64,000 nt of DNA from JADCRZ01 sp031399065 (lineage in GTDB: Bacteria; Bacteroidota; Bacteroidia; Chitinophagales; Chitinophagaceae), in assembly GCA_031399065.1 (NCBI GenBank), contig JANNOM010000021.1:47371-111370 (forward strand), read 5' to 3'. The notes beneath the pieces were generated by a model that worked only from the letters and a program-made list of their open reading frames with translations, made no database searches and was not told the origin of the DNA. Both the position numbers and the translations under genes were made by a program. How positions within the stretch are numbered: the first letter of the stretch is position 1; every line of letters starts with the position of its first letter. Positions 16,277 to 25,637 of the stretch are shown piece after piece.

Positions 16277-17248
16277 ATGAAAAAAGTCAAGTACTACTAT
16301 AATACCAACACGCTCCGTTATGAAAAGCTGGAGACGCCATTACGGGTAGTGCTGCTCAGAATACTGGGATTTATCGCAGGCTCGATTGTTACGGCGGTCA
16401 TCATTGTTTCCGTCGCTTTCCGGCTGCTGGATTCTCCCAAAGAAAAGATATTGCGCCAGCAATACGAATCCGCCAGTCAGAGTGTAGAACTGCTCAACCG
16501 CAGTGTAAAACAATTGCAGCAGCAGATGGCCGAACTGGAAAAACGGGATAATGATATTTACCGGGCTATTTTTGAATCGAGTCCTATCCCTGACAGTGCC
16601 CGGGCCAAAGCTATGGAGCAGCAGAAAGAGATCCGGCTGGTATCTTCTATGGACCAGCACGATCTGGCGGGGTCGGTAGCGGCCACCTTAAACAATCTTA
16701 CACGCAGGGCTGCTTATCAGGAAAAATCGTATAATGAAATTGCAGGCTTCATCAAAAACAAAGAGGTGCTGCTCGCCTGCACTCCTGCCATCCAGCCTAT
16801 CAGCAACAAAGACCTTAACCGTATCGCTTCAGGGTTTGGATACCGGATCGACCCGGTATACAAAACCGTAAAAATGCACTCCGGTCTCGATTTTGCAGCG
16901 CCACAGGGAACTCCTATTTATGCCACCGCTAATGGAACGGTAAAAGTGGCCGGCAACTTAGGCAACGGGTATGGCAATCACGTAATTATTAACCACGGTT
17001 ACGGTTACGAAACCTTATACGGGCACATGTTTAAAGTAAAATCGCGTGGCGGTCAGCGCGTGAGGCGGGGTGAAATAATCGGTTATGTAGGAAGCACGGG
17101 TAAATCTACCGGTCCGCACTGTCATTACGAAATACACAAGAACGACCGCCCCGTAGACCCGGTTTATTTCTTTTATAACGATCTGTCGCCCGAGCAGTTT
17201 GACCGGTTGCTGAAGATGGCGGCTGCCAGCAATCAGAGTTTTGATTAA
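16277..17248 (+). CDS. M23 family metallopeptidase, membrane anchored
   Basis: A cell-wall endopeptidase-type protein of 323 aa. One N-terminal membrane anchor is at residues 24-49, a coiled coil at about 55-95, and the LytM/M23 zinc domain at about 180-305. The zinc ligands are visible as H201-x3-D205 (HSGLD) and HCH at 281-283, and GYGNHVIINH is also present. All catalytic positions are intact, so it is probably an active peptidoglycan hydrolase facing the periplasm. It is a single gene. Confidence 0.93.
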   Translation: MKKVKYYYNTNTLRYEKLETPLRVVLLRILGFIAGSIVTAVIIVSVAFRLLDSPKEKILRQQYESASQSVELLNRSVKQLQQQMAELEKRDNDIYRAIFESSPIPDSARAKAMEQQKEIRLVSSMDQHDLAGSVAATLNNLTRRAAYQEKSYNEIAGFIKNKEVLLACTPAIQPISNKDLNRIASGFGYRIDPVYKTVKMHSGLDFAAPQGTPIYATANGTVKVAGNLGNGYGNHVIINHGYGYETLYGHMFKVKSRGGQRVRRGEIIGYVGSTGKSTGPHCHYEIHKNDRPVDPVYFFYNDLSPEQFDRLLKMAAASNQSFD

Positions 17249-17364
17249 GGTTAAGAAGGATAACAATTTAAACTCTTGGCATTAATATTTTTTAAAAAGC
17301 GTAAAGAATCGCTGAATTCGCTTAATTTCCCAAGTATAAAACTTCCACAAACGTTGCCAATCTC

Positions 17365-18177
17365 ATGAAACAATATCTGTCGATTTTTATATTCCTCATC
17401 CTCATATCAACTGGTTCAAATGCTTGTTCTATTCTCTATTATATAGATTCTGCTACCGGAAAAATCTATGCTGTTAATAATGAAGATTACTGGTACGATG
17501 TAAAAGCATCTCTTACAATTGAGCCAGCAAACAAACACGAACTTGCCCGGCTTTGGTACGGATGGGACAATTTCGCGCAAGGAGGAATCAACTCAGCCGG
17601 GCTTTTCTTCGACGGTGCCAGTACACCGGAACAGGAAAAAATAGAAGGTTACTCAAGACCCAGAGGTAATTTGGGGGATGCTATTCTGGCGGTATGTAAA
17701 ACAACGGAAGAGGCATTGGCTTTTATTGAGAAAAAGCGAATCATGCTAACGAACGGTCATCTTCTTTTTGGGGACAGGAGCGGTAACGCTGTAGTTGTAG
17801 AGTGGACTAACGGAAGAAAGAATATCATTAGAATAACCGATAACAAATTGATCATCACAAATTTTTTGCTTGCAGACACTGCGAGGGGTAATTATCCTTG
17901 TCCCCGCTATATGGCCATGGAGGCGGAGATCGAACGCCTCAGAAATAGCAACACGCCGTTAGGTTTAAAAGAAGTAGGGAATATCGTTTCAAGAGCTGTG
18001 CAGATACCTAACACAAACCAAGATGGAAGAAAGGGGGGAACCATTTATTCCACCTTTATTGATATAACGGATATGCAGTTTAAAATGATACCAAAACTGG
18101 ATAATTCTAAAGGTATTAGTCTTGATCTTCGAAAGGAGTTTTCTGCTGTTAAAAGCCGTACGATTAAAATCGAATAG
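17365..18177 (+). CDS. Secreted N-terminal-nucleophile amide hydrolase (linear amide C-N hydrolase / acyltransferase type)
   Basis: A 270-aa protein with a signal peptide ending ...GSNA followed by Cys21 (CSILYYIDS). Cleavage there would expose Cys as the N-terminal nucleophile, as in penicillin V acylase, bile salt hydrolase and related enzymes. A GGINSAGLFFDG segment and a VVVEW strand fit the Ntn fold, and NNEDYW resembles the conserved Asn/Asp region after the nucleophile. Substrates could be acylated amino acids, peptides or quorum signals; sequence alone does not say. It stands alone between the M23 gene and the MerR-like gene. Confidence 0.68.
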   Translation: MKQYLSIFIFLILISTGSNACSILYYIDSATGKIYAVNNEDYWYDVKASLTIEPANKHELARLWYGWDNFAQGGINSAGLFFDGASTPEQEKIEGYSRPRGNLGDAILAVCKTTEEALAFIEKKRIMLTNGHLLFGDRSGNAVVVEWTNGRKNIIRITDNKLIITNFLLADTARGNYPCPRYMAMEAEIERLRNSNTPLGLKEVGNIVSRAVQIPNTNQDGRKGGTIYSTFIDITDMQFKMIPKLDNSKGISLDLRKEFSAVKSRTIKIE

Positions 18178-18327
18178 TGATATCAATCTTTGTTTATTAT
18201 CCTAAGATGAATGGCAGGACAAAAATTCTGATGTACGATTTATTTAAAGGCCATCCAAATGCTTTACAAATTATTGGGCTTCAGGAAAACACTCTTTTTA
18301 TGAGCAACAGTTGATTTTAAAGTGACT

Positions 18328-18335
18328 TATTTTTG
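18328..18335 (+). promoter_or_regulatory. -7 promoter element of the MerR-like gene
   Basis: TATTTTTG matches TAnnTTTG exactly; TTG at 18311-18313 may be the -33 element (14-bp spacer, somewhat short). The leader would be about 75 nt to the ATG at 18414. Confidence 0.45.
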
Positions 18336-18413
18336 TAAATCTTACATATTTTTACCACACATAGTTTAGCGCAGTTGTTCCCCGAAACATCAGCATTTAT
18401 TTTTAATTAACAG

Positions 18414-18980
18414 ATGGAAGAAAAGCAACAAATAGCATTCGATTTTTCGCATCAAACGCCTGTAGTATCGGCACAGGATCCAGCACAATCGCTACCTGTT
18501 CAAGGTTTGAAGCAGCAGGAAGAAGCACTTTTACCAAAAAAAAGAGGCCGCAAGCCCAAAGACCCCACCCTGGTTATTAAGAAGGAGCCCGGCAAGCGGG
18601 GACGTAAATCGCTGAAGGAAGCAGCAGCAGCAGCCGAACTGGTAGAGATCCCGGAAGATGATATCCTGTTCCGCAAACAGTATTATACCATGGGAGAAGT
18701 GGCGGAAATGTTCTCCATCAATCATTCGCTTATCCGGTTATGGGAATCACAGTTTCCCATACTTCAGCCAAAAAAAAACAAGAAGGGCGACCGTTACTTC
18801 CGGCCTATAGATATCAAGAACCTGTACCTGATACACAACCTCGTACGCCAGCGAAAATATACGATCGAAGGGGCACAAGCCTATCTTAAAAACGTTCATA
18901 ATGCGAGTGCCAAATTTGAAATGATACAGTCGCTTCAAAAAATCAAAAGCTTCCTGCTGGAGATACAGGCAAACCTCTGA
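18414..18980 (+). CDS. MerR-type transcriptional regulator with basic, AT-hook-like arm
   Basis: A 188-aa protein. Residues 1-80 are a disordered basic arm with two GRK-centred AT-hook-like motifs (KKRGRKPKDP and GKRGRKSL). Residues 85-155 are a MerR helix-turn-helix with wing (YYTMGEVAEMFSINHSLIRLWE ... RYFRPIDIKNL). No metal- or drug-binding C-terminal domain is present; the protein ends with one helix, so the signal is not evident. It is typical of Bacteroidota MerR proteins found next to housekeeping genes. dxs follows after 79 bases with its own promoter element. Confidence 0.88.
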   Translation: MEEKQQIAFDFSHQTPVVSAQDPAQSLPVQGLKQQEEALLPKKRGRKPKDPTLVIKKEPGKRGRKSLKEAAAAAELVEIPEDDILFRKQYYTMGEVAEMFSINHSLIRLWESQFPILQPKKNKKGDRYFRPIDIKNLYLIHNLVRQRKYTIEGAQAYLKNVHNASAKFEMIQSLQKIKSFLLEIQANL

Positions 18981-19034
18981 TATACTCCCATTCCGGGAAA
19001 AATGCCCGCCTCTTGAAATCACGGAAAAGGGTGT

Positions 19035-19042
19035 TACCTTTA
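19035..19042 (+). promoter_or_regulatory. -7 promoter element of dxs
   Basis: TACCTTTA differs from TAnnTTTG only in the last base and lies 18 bases before the dxs ATG. Confidence 0.4.
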
Positions 19043-19059
19043 CACCTCATAATTGCAGA

Positions 19060-20985
19060 ATGAATATTACTCCCGGCCCTTTGTTAGGTAACATCGATTC
19101 CCCCGAAGACCTTAAGAAAATAAGTAACGAGCAGTTGCACCAGGTGTGCGATGAGTTGAGGCAATACATTATCGACGTGGTAAGCGTGCACGGAGGCCAT
19201 TTTGCCGCCAGCCTGGGTGTGGTAGAACTCTCGGTTGCCCTTCATTACATATATAATACGCCTTACGACCAGCTCGTATGGGATGTTGGTCACCAGGCTT
19301 ATGGCCATAAGATACTCACTGGCCGGAGAGACAGTTTTATCACCAACCGCAAATACAATGGCATCAGTGGTTTTCCCAAAAGAACGGAAAGCGAATATGA
19401 TACGTTTGGTGTCGGCCATTCTTCCACTTCCATCTCCGCCGCATTGGGTATGGCTATTGCCGCTAAATACAAAGGGGAGGATAGAAAATCGGTAGCTGTA
19501 ATAGGAGATGGTGCTCTTACCGCCGGCCTTGCATTCGAAGCCATGAACCATGCCGGCGTAGCAGATGCCGATGTACTGATCATTCTGAACGACAACTGCA
19601 TGAGCATCGATGCCAATGTAGGTGCGCTGAAAGAATACCTTACCGATATCACTACCTCTCATACATACAACAAGCTGAAAGACGATATCTGGAAAGCGCT
19701 CGGCAAATTGCCGGTAGGCAGCAATTTCAGCAGGGGCATGGCCAGCAAGCTGGAACAAAGCATCAAAGGCTTTATTAATAAGAGCAGTAATCTCTTTGAA
19801 TCGCTGAACCTCCGGTACTTCGGACCGATAGACGGCCATAACATCACCAAGCTGGTAGATACCTTAAAAGATCTGCGCGAAATACCCGGTCCTAAAATAT
19901 TGCATATCGTTACGGTTAAAGGGAAAGGATACGAACTGGCGGAAAAAGATCAGACCAAGTGGCATGCACCCGGACTGTTCGACAAGATCACCGGGGAAAT
20001 ATTCAAGAAAAAATACGAACTACCCCAGCCCCCGAAATACCAGGATGTGTTTGGGCATACGCTGATAGAGCTGGCGGAGAAGAATGAAAAAATAATGGGT
20101 ATTACCCCTGCCATGCCATCCGGCTCTTCGCTCAAATTTATGATGGACCAGATGCCTCACCGCGCGTTCGATGTAGGCATCTGCGAACAGCATGCCGTAA
20201 CGGTCAGCGCGGGCCTTGCTACACAGGGTATGCGGGTGTTCTGTAATATTTATTCGTCTTTTATGCAGCGCGCTTACGACCAGGTAGTGCATGACGTGGC
20301 GATACAAAAACTGCCGGTGGTGTTTTGCCTGGACAGGGCGGGACTGGTAGGGGAAGACGGCCCGACACACCATGGTGCGTATGATATTCCCTATATGCGC
20401 TGTATACCCGATATGATCGTGAGTGCTCCCATGAACGAGTCTGAACTGCGTAACCTGATGTTTACGGCACAATTGGAAAGCACCGGCTACCCCTTTGTAA
20501 TTCGCTACCCCAGGGGCGAAGGCGTAATGCCCGTATGGAAAACGGAGATGAAAGAGATACCTATCGGGAAGGGAAGAAAAATAAAAGACGGTAAAGATAT
20601 TGCCCTACTTACATTCGGGCATCCCGGTAACTTTGCGGCAGCCGCCATCCGAGATCTCAGAACGGACGGCCTCGATCCCGCACACTACGATATGCGCTTT
20701 GTAAAGCCGCTGGATGAAGCACTACTGCACGAAGTGTTCGGCCGTTATGATAAGATCATAACAGTAGAAGATGGAACGGTGGTAGGCGGATTCGGATCTG
20801 CCATTGTAGAATTTATGGCGGCCCATCATTACCACGCACAGATCGTTATGCTCGGCATACCCGACCGGCTGGTGGAACATGGCACTTTAAAGCAGCTGCA
20901 TCGCGAATGCGGCTATGATGCGCAAGGCATCGCGGATACCGTAAGAGTAATGATGAAAGATAAAATAGCGGTTCAATTCGGGTAG
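19060..20985 (+). CDS. dxs: 1-Deoxy-D-xylulose-5-phosphate synthase
   Basis: Thiamine-diphosphate enzyme that joins pyruvate and glyceraldehyde 3-phosphate, the first step of the MEP isoprenoid pathway. The 641-aa length is standard. VWDVGHQAYGHKILTGR, the TPP motif VIGDGALTAGLAFEAMNHAG, the VTVKGKGYELAEKD segment and the C-terminal transketolase domain with CEQHAVTVSAGLA are present. ispG of the same pathway is in this window at 54.9 kb. Its stop lies two bases from the stop of the convergent scpA. Confidence 0.97.
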   Translation: MNITPGPLLGNIDSPEDLKKISNEQLHQVCDELRQYIIDVVSVHGGHFAASLGVVELSVALHYIYNTPYDQLVWDVGHQAYGHKILTGRRDSFITNRKYNGISGFPKRTESEYDTFGVGHSSTSISAALGMAIAAKYKGEDRKSVAVIGDGALTAGLAFEAMNHAGVADADVLIILNDNCMSIDANVGALKEYLTDITTSHTYNKLKDDIWKALGKLPVGSNFSRGMASKLEQSIKGFINKSSNLFESLNLRYFGPIDGHNITKLVDTLKDLREIPGPKILHIVTVKGKGYELAEKDQTKWHAPGLFDKITGEIFKKKYELPQPPKYQDVFGHTLIELAEKNEKIMGITPAMPSGSSLKFMMDQMPHRAFDVGICEQHAVTVSAGLATQGMRVFCNIYSSFMQRAYDQVVHDVAIQKLPVVFCLDRAGLVGEDGPTHHGAYDIPYMRCIPDMIVSAPMNESELRNLMFTAQLESTGYPFVIRYPRGEGVMPVWKTEMKEIPIGKGRKIKDGKDIALLTFGHPGNFAAAAIRDLRTDGLDPAHYDMRFVKPLDEALLHEVFGRYDKIITVEDGTVVGGFGSAIVEFMAAHHYHAQIVMLGIPDRLVEHGTLKQLHRECGYDAQGIADTVRVMMKDKIAVQFG

Positions 20986-20987
20986 CA

Positions 20988-21770
20988 TCAGAAAGTTGGC
21001 ACAATCAGGTCGTCTGCTTCTTCGCGCTGCTCGTTGTATTCTATGATGAAATTGTTGCGGCCCTCGCCCATCATAATCATGATATATTTCATCTGCACCA
21101 GTTCCAGCATGGAAAGAAAGAAGAAGATAGCATGCACCCTGTTTTCGCAGGGTTCAAAGATTTTCTCGAAAGTCAGAGTTCTTTCCCGCGCGGCTATTTC
21201 ACGGATGTAATCACGGCTCTGATCCATCGTGAACCGGTATTGAACCACGGTATGTACCGGCCTGTTATTGCGGTCGTGCAACCGCTGCATCACTTTTTCG
21301 AAAGACTTCATCAGCTTGAACAGCGTAATGGCCTGTATCTCCGTTCCTTCCCCCGTTTCTTCACCAAGGCCCGCCAGCTCTTTATGAATATTTCCCCTTT
21401 TTACCATCAGCATCCGCACGGCTTCCATTTCCGCCATTTGCGCAGATACTTCCTTGTATTTTTTATATTCGAGTATCTTATCAATCAGCTCCTGGCGGGG
21501 GTCTACTTCATTTCCCTGTGCGTCTATTTCTTTCCTGGGCAGCAACAGCCGCGCTTTGATGCGCATAAGGGTTGATACAAACAGGATGAATTCGCTGGAA
21601 AGCTCGATGTTCAGGTGCTCCTGACCATGGATATAGTCAAGAAAATCGTTGATGATCTTCGTAATGGGAATATTGTAAATATCCAGTTCGTCGCGCTCGA
21701 TGAAGAAGAGCAGCAAGTCGAAAGGCCCTTCAAACTGGGGAAGCTTTATTTGGTAAGATGGTTGATTCAC
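20988..21770 (-). CDS. scpA: Segregation and condensation protein A
   Basis: Kleisin subunit of the SMC-ScpAB condensin. The 260-aa protein starts with the typical YQIKLPQFEGPFDLLLFFIERDE region, has FILFVSTLMRIKARLLLP near residue 62, and a C-terminal winged-helix segment that binds the SMC head. It is the last gene of the leftward block that starts at the ABC exporter, 18 bases after the DUF3078 gene. scpB is not nearby. Confidence 0.94.
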   Translation of the reverse strand: MNQPSYQIKLPQFEGPFDLLLFFIERDELDIYNIPITKIINDFLDYIHGQEHLNIELSSEFILFVSTLMRIKARLLLPRKEIDAQGNEVDPRQELIDKILEYKKYKEVSAQMAEMEAVRMLMVKRGNIHKELAGLGEETGEGTEIQAITLFKLMKSFEKVMQRLHDRNNRPVHTVVQYRFTMDQSRDYIREIAARERTLTFEKIFEPCENRVHAIFFFLSMLELVQMKYIMIMMGEGRNNFIIEYNEQREEADDLIVPTF

Positions 21771-21788
21771 GGGGCGAAAATAAGCATT

Positions 21789-22709
21789 TTAGAGCTTCGC
21801 GGAGAATCCGATTCCCAGGAGCTGCCGGAGCTGAAGACGGCCGATGGCGTTGTCGTCGTACAACAGATCAACGGCTATATTCGTAGTCAGGAACCTGTTT
21901 ACCTTCATGGCCAATATATTCGTCCAGAAAATATCTACATTCTGCGGGTTTTCCTTGTAGTTGGAAAAAAGATCCAGTCTTGTTTTATACGTAATATTGG
22001 TAGCCACTTCTTTATTAAATGAAGCGCTCAGGAAAGCGCCCAGTTCATTAAACGATTTTTTACCGGGCGTAACGCCGAATGCTCCTATGGAAGAAAGAAA
22101 ATCATTGTTGACGATGGTCCACCTTTCGGTGATAGGTGATATAAACACAGAAAAATACGAAGTGGGTTTATAATCGAAGCCCAGAGACACGAGCACATAG
22201 GCAGGTGCCAGAAAATCGGAAGTCAGTGCTTTCACCTCGGCTCCGTTGCCATCTTTACTATAGGTATACCCCTCGGAAAATTGCGTTCTGAAATTGAACA
22301 GCGTGCTGAGGTACCATTTTTTGCCGATGTCGTACCCATACTTAGATAACAGGTCGATCCTGTCGTCGCTTTTACGATTGCCCAGACTGGTTGTATTTAC
22401 TATTCCGTAACCCAGGTCGAGCGTATTATCCCATGCATTTTTGCCTTTTTTGTAATAAGCAAAAAGATTGGCGAAAGCCACGGCGGAAAAAGAAGACTTG
22501 TCTCCCCCGCCCTGCCAGTTGGTTAACGACCCCTGGGCCAGGTTGAGGGTAAATAATCCTCCTTTCTTCCAGAGTTTGGGAACAGTGTCGTTAGGGTCTT
22601 TTTTAATCTGCTTTTCAGCGGCTTCTTTTAATTGTTTTACGGTGCCGTCCTGCGAATACAAATTTACTGCTGCTATAACCAGCAGGCAAAAAAGAAACAT
22701 TCTTTTCAT
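21789..22709 (-). CDS. DUF3078 family outer-membrane-type protein
   Basis: A 306-aa exported protein with a clear signal peptide (cleaved near residue 20, after NLYSQ). It has many alternating aromatic/polar strands ending in an LGIGFSAKL terminus, suggesting a small beta-barrel. The segment LFTLNLAQGSLTNWQGGGDKSSFS is the hallmark of DUF3078 proteins. Function is unknown. It sits between mscL and scpA in a tight leftward series. Confidence 0.8.
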   Translation of the reverse strand: MKRMFLFCLLVIAAVNLYSQDGTVKQLKEAAEKQIKKDPNDTVPKLWKKGGLFTLNLAQGSLTNWQGGGDKSSFSAVAFANLFAYYKKGKNAWDNTLDLGYGIVNTTSLGNRKSDDRIDLLSKYGYDIGKKWYLSTLFNFRTQFSEGYTYSKDGNGAEVKALTSDFLAPAYVLVSLGFDYKPTSYFSVFISPITERWTIVNNDFLSSIGAFGVTPGKKSFNELGAFLSASFNKEVATNITYKTRLDLFSNYKENPQNVDIFWTNILAMKVNRFLTTNIAVDLLYDDNAIGRLQLRQLLGIGFSAKL

Positions 22710-22758
22710 AAGATTACTATTGATAATTAACAGATATACTATGTAACTGGTGTTTTAC

Positions 22759-23145
22759 TTAAACGGGTTTCTTTTTAAGTTCGTCCCTGATTTCCATTAA
22801 CAGCACATCGGTGGAAGAAGGGCCCGGAGCGGGTGGCGGTGGTTCGTTTCTCTTCATCCGGTTAATGGCTTTTATAAATAAGAACAAGGCAACGGCTACT
22901 ACGATGAAAGAAATGATCTGGGAAAGAAAGCTGCCGTATTTTATCGCTGTTCCCGGTATTACCAACTGGCTTAAATCGGCCAGCTTAGCTGCTTTAAGAG
23001 CGGGCGTAAGAATTGCAGGGGTAATGATATCATCTACGAGCGAGCTTACGATTTTTCCAAAAGAAGCTCCTATCACGACACCCACGGCCAGATCGATCAC
23101 GTTTCCTTTAATGGCAAATTCCTTAAATTCTTTTACAAATCCCAT
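22759..23145 (-). CDS. mscL: Large-conductance mechanosensitive channel
   Basis: Pentameric emergency valve that opens under hypo-osmotic stress. The 128-aa protein opens GFVKEFKEFAIKGNVIDLAVGV, with the conserved amphipathic helix and first membrane helix. The second helix is at about 70-95, and a charged C-terminal helix has an unusual Pro run (NEPPPPAPGP). The frame extends 11 codons upstream, but the ATG at 23145 is the family start. Confidence 0.96.
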   Translation of the reverse strand: MGFVKEFKEFAIKGNVIDLAVGVVIGASFGKIVSSLVDDIITPAILTPALKAAKLADLSQLVIPGTAIKYGSFLSQIISFIVVAVALFLFIKAINRMKRNEPPPPAPGPSSTDVLLMEIRDELKKKPV

Positions 23146-23198
23146 GTTATTGTTTTTAAGTTTTAAGGTGTGCGGCATAATGAAGTTATAAAAAATAT

Positions 23199-25016
23199 TT
23201 AACCGGAGACCGCGGGAGGATGAAAATAATTATAAATTATTGCCGCTTTGGATTTGCCCACTACAGATGCAAGGGCCGCTTCATCCGTATCCTTTATTTT
23301 ATTTACCGACTTAAAAGTTTTCAATAGTTCATCCGCGGTGTTCTTACCGATGCCGGTGATACCTTCCAGCTCATTCTTAAAAGTACCCTTACTGCGCTGG
23401 TTGCGGTGAAAGGTGATGCCAAAGCGGTGTACCTCATCGCGTATCCTCCTTATCAGTCGCAGGCTTTCGCTATTGTAAGGAAGCTTTACCGATTCCTTGT
23501 CGCCCGGGAAAAATATCTCTTCTTCATTTTTTGCCAGTCCCACAATAGTCATTTTACCTACCATACCCAGTGCCTGTATACTGTCCATAGCGGCCGATAG
23601 CTGGCCTTTACCGCCGTCGATGATAACGAGTTGGGGTAATGGCTGACTTTCCTCCGTTAGCCGCTTGTAGCGTCGCAGCACTACTTCGCGCATAGTGGCA
23701 AAATCATCTATACCCGAAACGGTCTTTACATTAAAATGCCGGTAGTCTTTTTTACTGGCTATCCCATCTTTAAAACACACCATGGCGGATACCGGGTAAC
23801 TTCCCTGGAAATTGGAGTTATCGAAACATTCGACATGTACCGGAAGTTCGGGTAACTGCAGGTCGGCCTGCAACTGGTACAACACTTTTCTTTTTTCTGC
23901 ATCCGTTTTTCCCTCCAGTTGGAGGATCTTCTTCTTTTTTATTTCTTCCTTAAAATAGTTGACGTTCTTTTGCGATAATTCCAGCAGCTTTTTCTTATCG
24001 CCTCCTTTTGGTATCGTAATAGTTACGCCTTCTTCGGGGTACTCGATCCCGAAACCTACGATGATTTCCTGTGAGAGACTGTTGAACGTTGACCGTAATT
24101 GTGCAATGGCAAAAGCCAGCACTTCGGGTTCTTTTTCTTCCAGGTGCGTTACCAGTTGAATGGTATGCGTTTGTATGATGGCACCATCCTGCACCATCAG
24201 GAAGTTGACATACGCTGTGTCTCCCTCTTTCAATATAGAGAATACATCCATATTACCTAACTGGCGGCTCACGACCACCGAACGTGCGCGGTAGTTTTCC
24301 AGGTGATCGATCTTCTTCTTCAGCATTTCGGCTTTCTCGAACTGGAGACTGGCTGCATAGCCTTTCATCTCCTGTTTAAAATGACCGATAACGGGAGAGA
24401 GATTGCCCTTAAGTATATTCCTGATCTGTATCAACCCCTCGTTATAATCCTCTTTGCTCTGTAACCCTTCGCAGGGGCCCTTACAGTTGCCCAGGTGATA
24501 TTCAAGGCATACTTTAAATTTTCCCTTTTCGATATTACCTGCGCTGAGGTTCAGTTTACAGGTACGCATAGGTACGTTCAGTTTTATAAAGTCTATCAGT
24601 TCACGCACTTTGGCCACCGACGTAAACGGCCCCAGGTATTCTGAGCCATCGCTTATCCTTCTGCGTGTTAAAAATATACGGGGAAATGGTTCTTTCTTGA
24701 TTACGATATAAGGATAGGTTTTATCATCTTTCAGGTTGATATTAAACCGGGGCTGAAACTGCTTGATCAGCGAGTTCTCCAGCAGGAAAGCATCCTGTTC
24801 GGAATCTACGATGGTAAACTCTATATGATGAATACGCTGAACAAGTTCATGCGTTTTATAATTCGTAAACGTTTTGGAAAAGTAGGAGCTTACCCGTTTA
24901 CGCAGGTTCTTGGCTTTGCCGACATAAATTATTTCATCCCGTGCATCGAAGTATTTATAAATACCCGGGTGCTGCGGAATGGTACCTGCTATCGTTTGAA
25001 AATCACCTGCTGTCAT
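23199..25016 (-). CDS. uvrC: Excinuclease ABC subunit C
   Basis: Makes both incisions in nucleotide excision repair. The 605-aa protein has an N-terminal GIY-YIG nuclease domain (GIYKYFD ... EIIYVGKAKNLRKRV), a cysteine cluster in the middle (CKLNLSAGNIEKGKFKVC ... CKGPCEG) and a UvrB-binding UVR helix (SLQFEKAEMLKKKIDHLE). The RNase H-like domain (VECFDNSNFQGSYPVSAMVC ... IIDGGKGQLSAA) and C-terminal helix-hairpin-helix (LEGITGIGKNTADELL) follow. Fully intact. It lies in the leftward block, 27 bases after the lipoprotein gene. Confidence 0.97.
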   Translation of the reverse strand: MTAGDFQTIAGTIPQHPGIYKYFDARDEIIYVGKAKNLRKRVSSYFSKTFTNYKTHELVQRIHHIEFTIVDSEQDAFLLENSLIKQFQPRFNINLKDDKTYPYIVIKKEPFPRIFLTRRRISDGSEYLGPFTSVAKVRELIDFIKLNVPMRTCKLNLSAGNIEKGKFKVCLEYHLGNCKGPCEGLQSKEDYNEGLIQIRNILKGNLSPVIGHFKQEMKGYAASLQFEKAEMLKKKIDHLENYRARSVVVSRQLGNMDVFSILKEGDTAYVNFLMVQDGAIIQTHTIQLVTHLEEKEPEVLAFAIAQLRSTFNSLSQEIIVGFGIEYPEEGVTITIPKGGDKKKLLELSQKNVNYFKEEIKKKKILQLEGKTDAEKRKVLYQLQADLQLPELPVHVECFDNSNFQGSYPVSAMVCFKDGIASKKDYRHFNVKTVSGIDDFATMREVVLRRYKRLTEESQPLPQLVIIDGGKGQLSAAMDSIQALGMVGKMTIVGLAKNEEEIFFPGDKESVKLPYNSESLRLIRRIRDEVHRFGITFHRNQRSKGTFKNELEGITGIGKNTADELLKTFKSVNKIKDTDEAALASVVGKSKAAIIYNYFHPPAVSG

Positions 25017-25043
25017 AATATTACATTCATCCTTTACCGGCCC

Positions 25044-25625
25044 TTAGTTCCATTCCACCTTAATAACACTTACCATACCCGGCTTTTTATCAATTTCCCG
25101 GGTGGTAATTACCTGGAAATTACGGTCGCTACGCCAGTATAGTTTTTTGTAAATGAACGTGTCCTGGTGGCGGCTTTGTTTTTCCATATAAATGCTCCGC
25201 ACCTTATCGTTCATCACCGCACTGGCATCCACTACTACGTCCACTCGCTGTATCTCGAGGTCGGGCCGGTTAGTGCTGTAGTTAAATGTAACGGCTTTTA
25301 TGGATTGGTCGGCAAAACTGTTTTCTTTGTAATACTGCTTTTGTTTCGGATCATTAAAATCGGGGCGGGTAAATTCCAGTGAAAGCTGCCTGAACTCGTC
25401 TACCGAGATAAGGGCCGTATCCTTTTTATTGCCAATGGTCCGGTAGCGCATCGTAAGCGACTGGAAGGAGTCAACTATATGAACCTGCCCTTCGATAAAA
25501 GACGTTACCGGGAAAAATTCCACTTCCTTTGTTTCGGCCTTTGCATCGGGAACAGGTTTGCCTTGTTCTGCTTCTCCGCAACCGGCCATCGCTATCACTG
25601 TCATTAAAAAGAATATATTCTTCAT
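25044..25625 (-). CDS. Lipoprotein of unknown function, 193 aa
   Basis: A signal peptide with lipobox AMAGC (Cys16) marks it as a lipoprotein; no other motif is recognised. The mature part has alternating beta-type segments and a repeated pattern of basic/aromatic residues near the end (KKLYWRSDRNFQVITTRE). It lies between the dipeptidyl peptidase gene (12 bases) and uvrC (27 bases) and is probably co-transcribed with them. Confidence 0.75.
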   Translation of the reverse strand: MKNIFFLMTVIAMAGCGEAEQGKPVPDAKAETKEVEFFPVTSFIEGQVHIVDSFQSLTMRYRTIGNKKDTALISVDEFRQLSLEFTRPDFNDPKQKQYYKENSFADQSIKAVTFNYSTNRPDLEIQRVDVVVDASAVMNDKVRSIYMEKQSRHQDTFIYKKLYWRSDRNFQVITTREIDKKPGMVSVIKVEWN

Positions 25626-25637
25626 TCTCCTGGTAAA

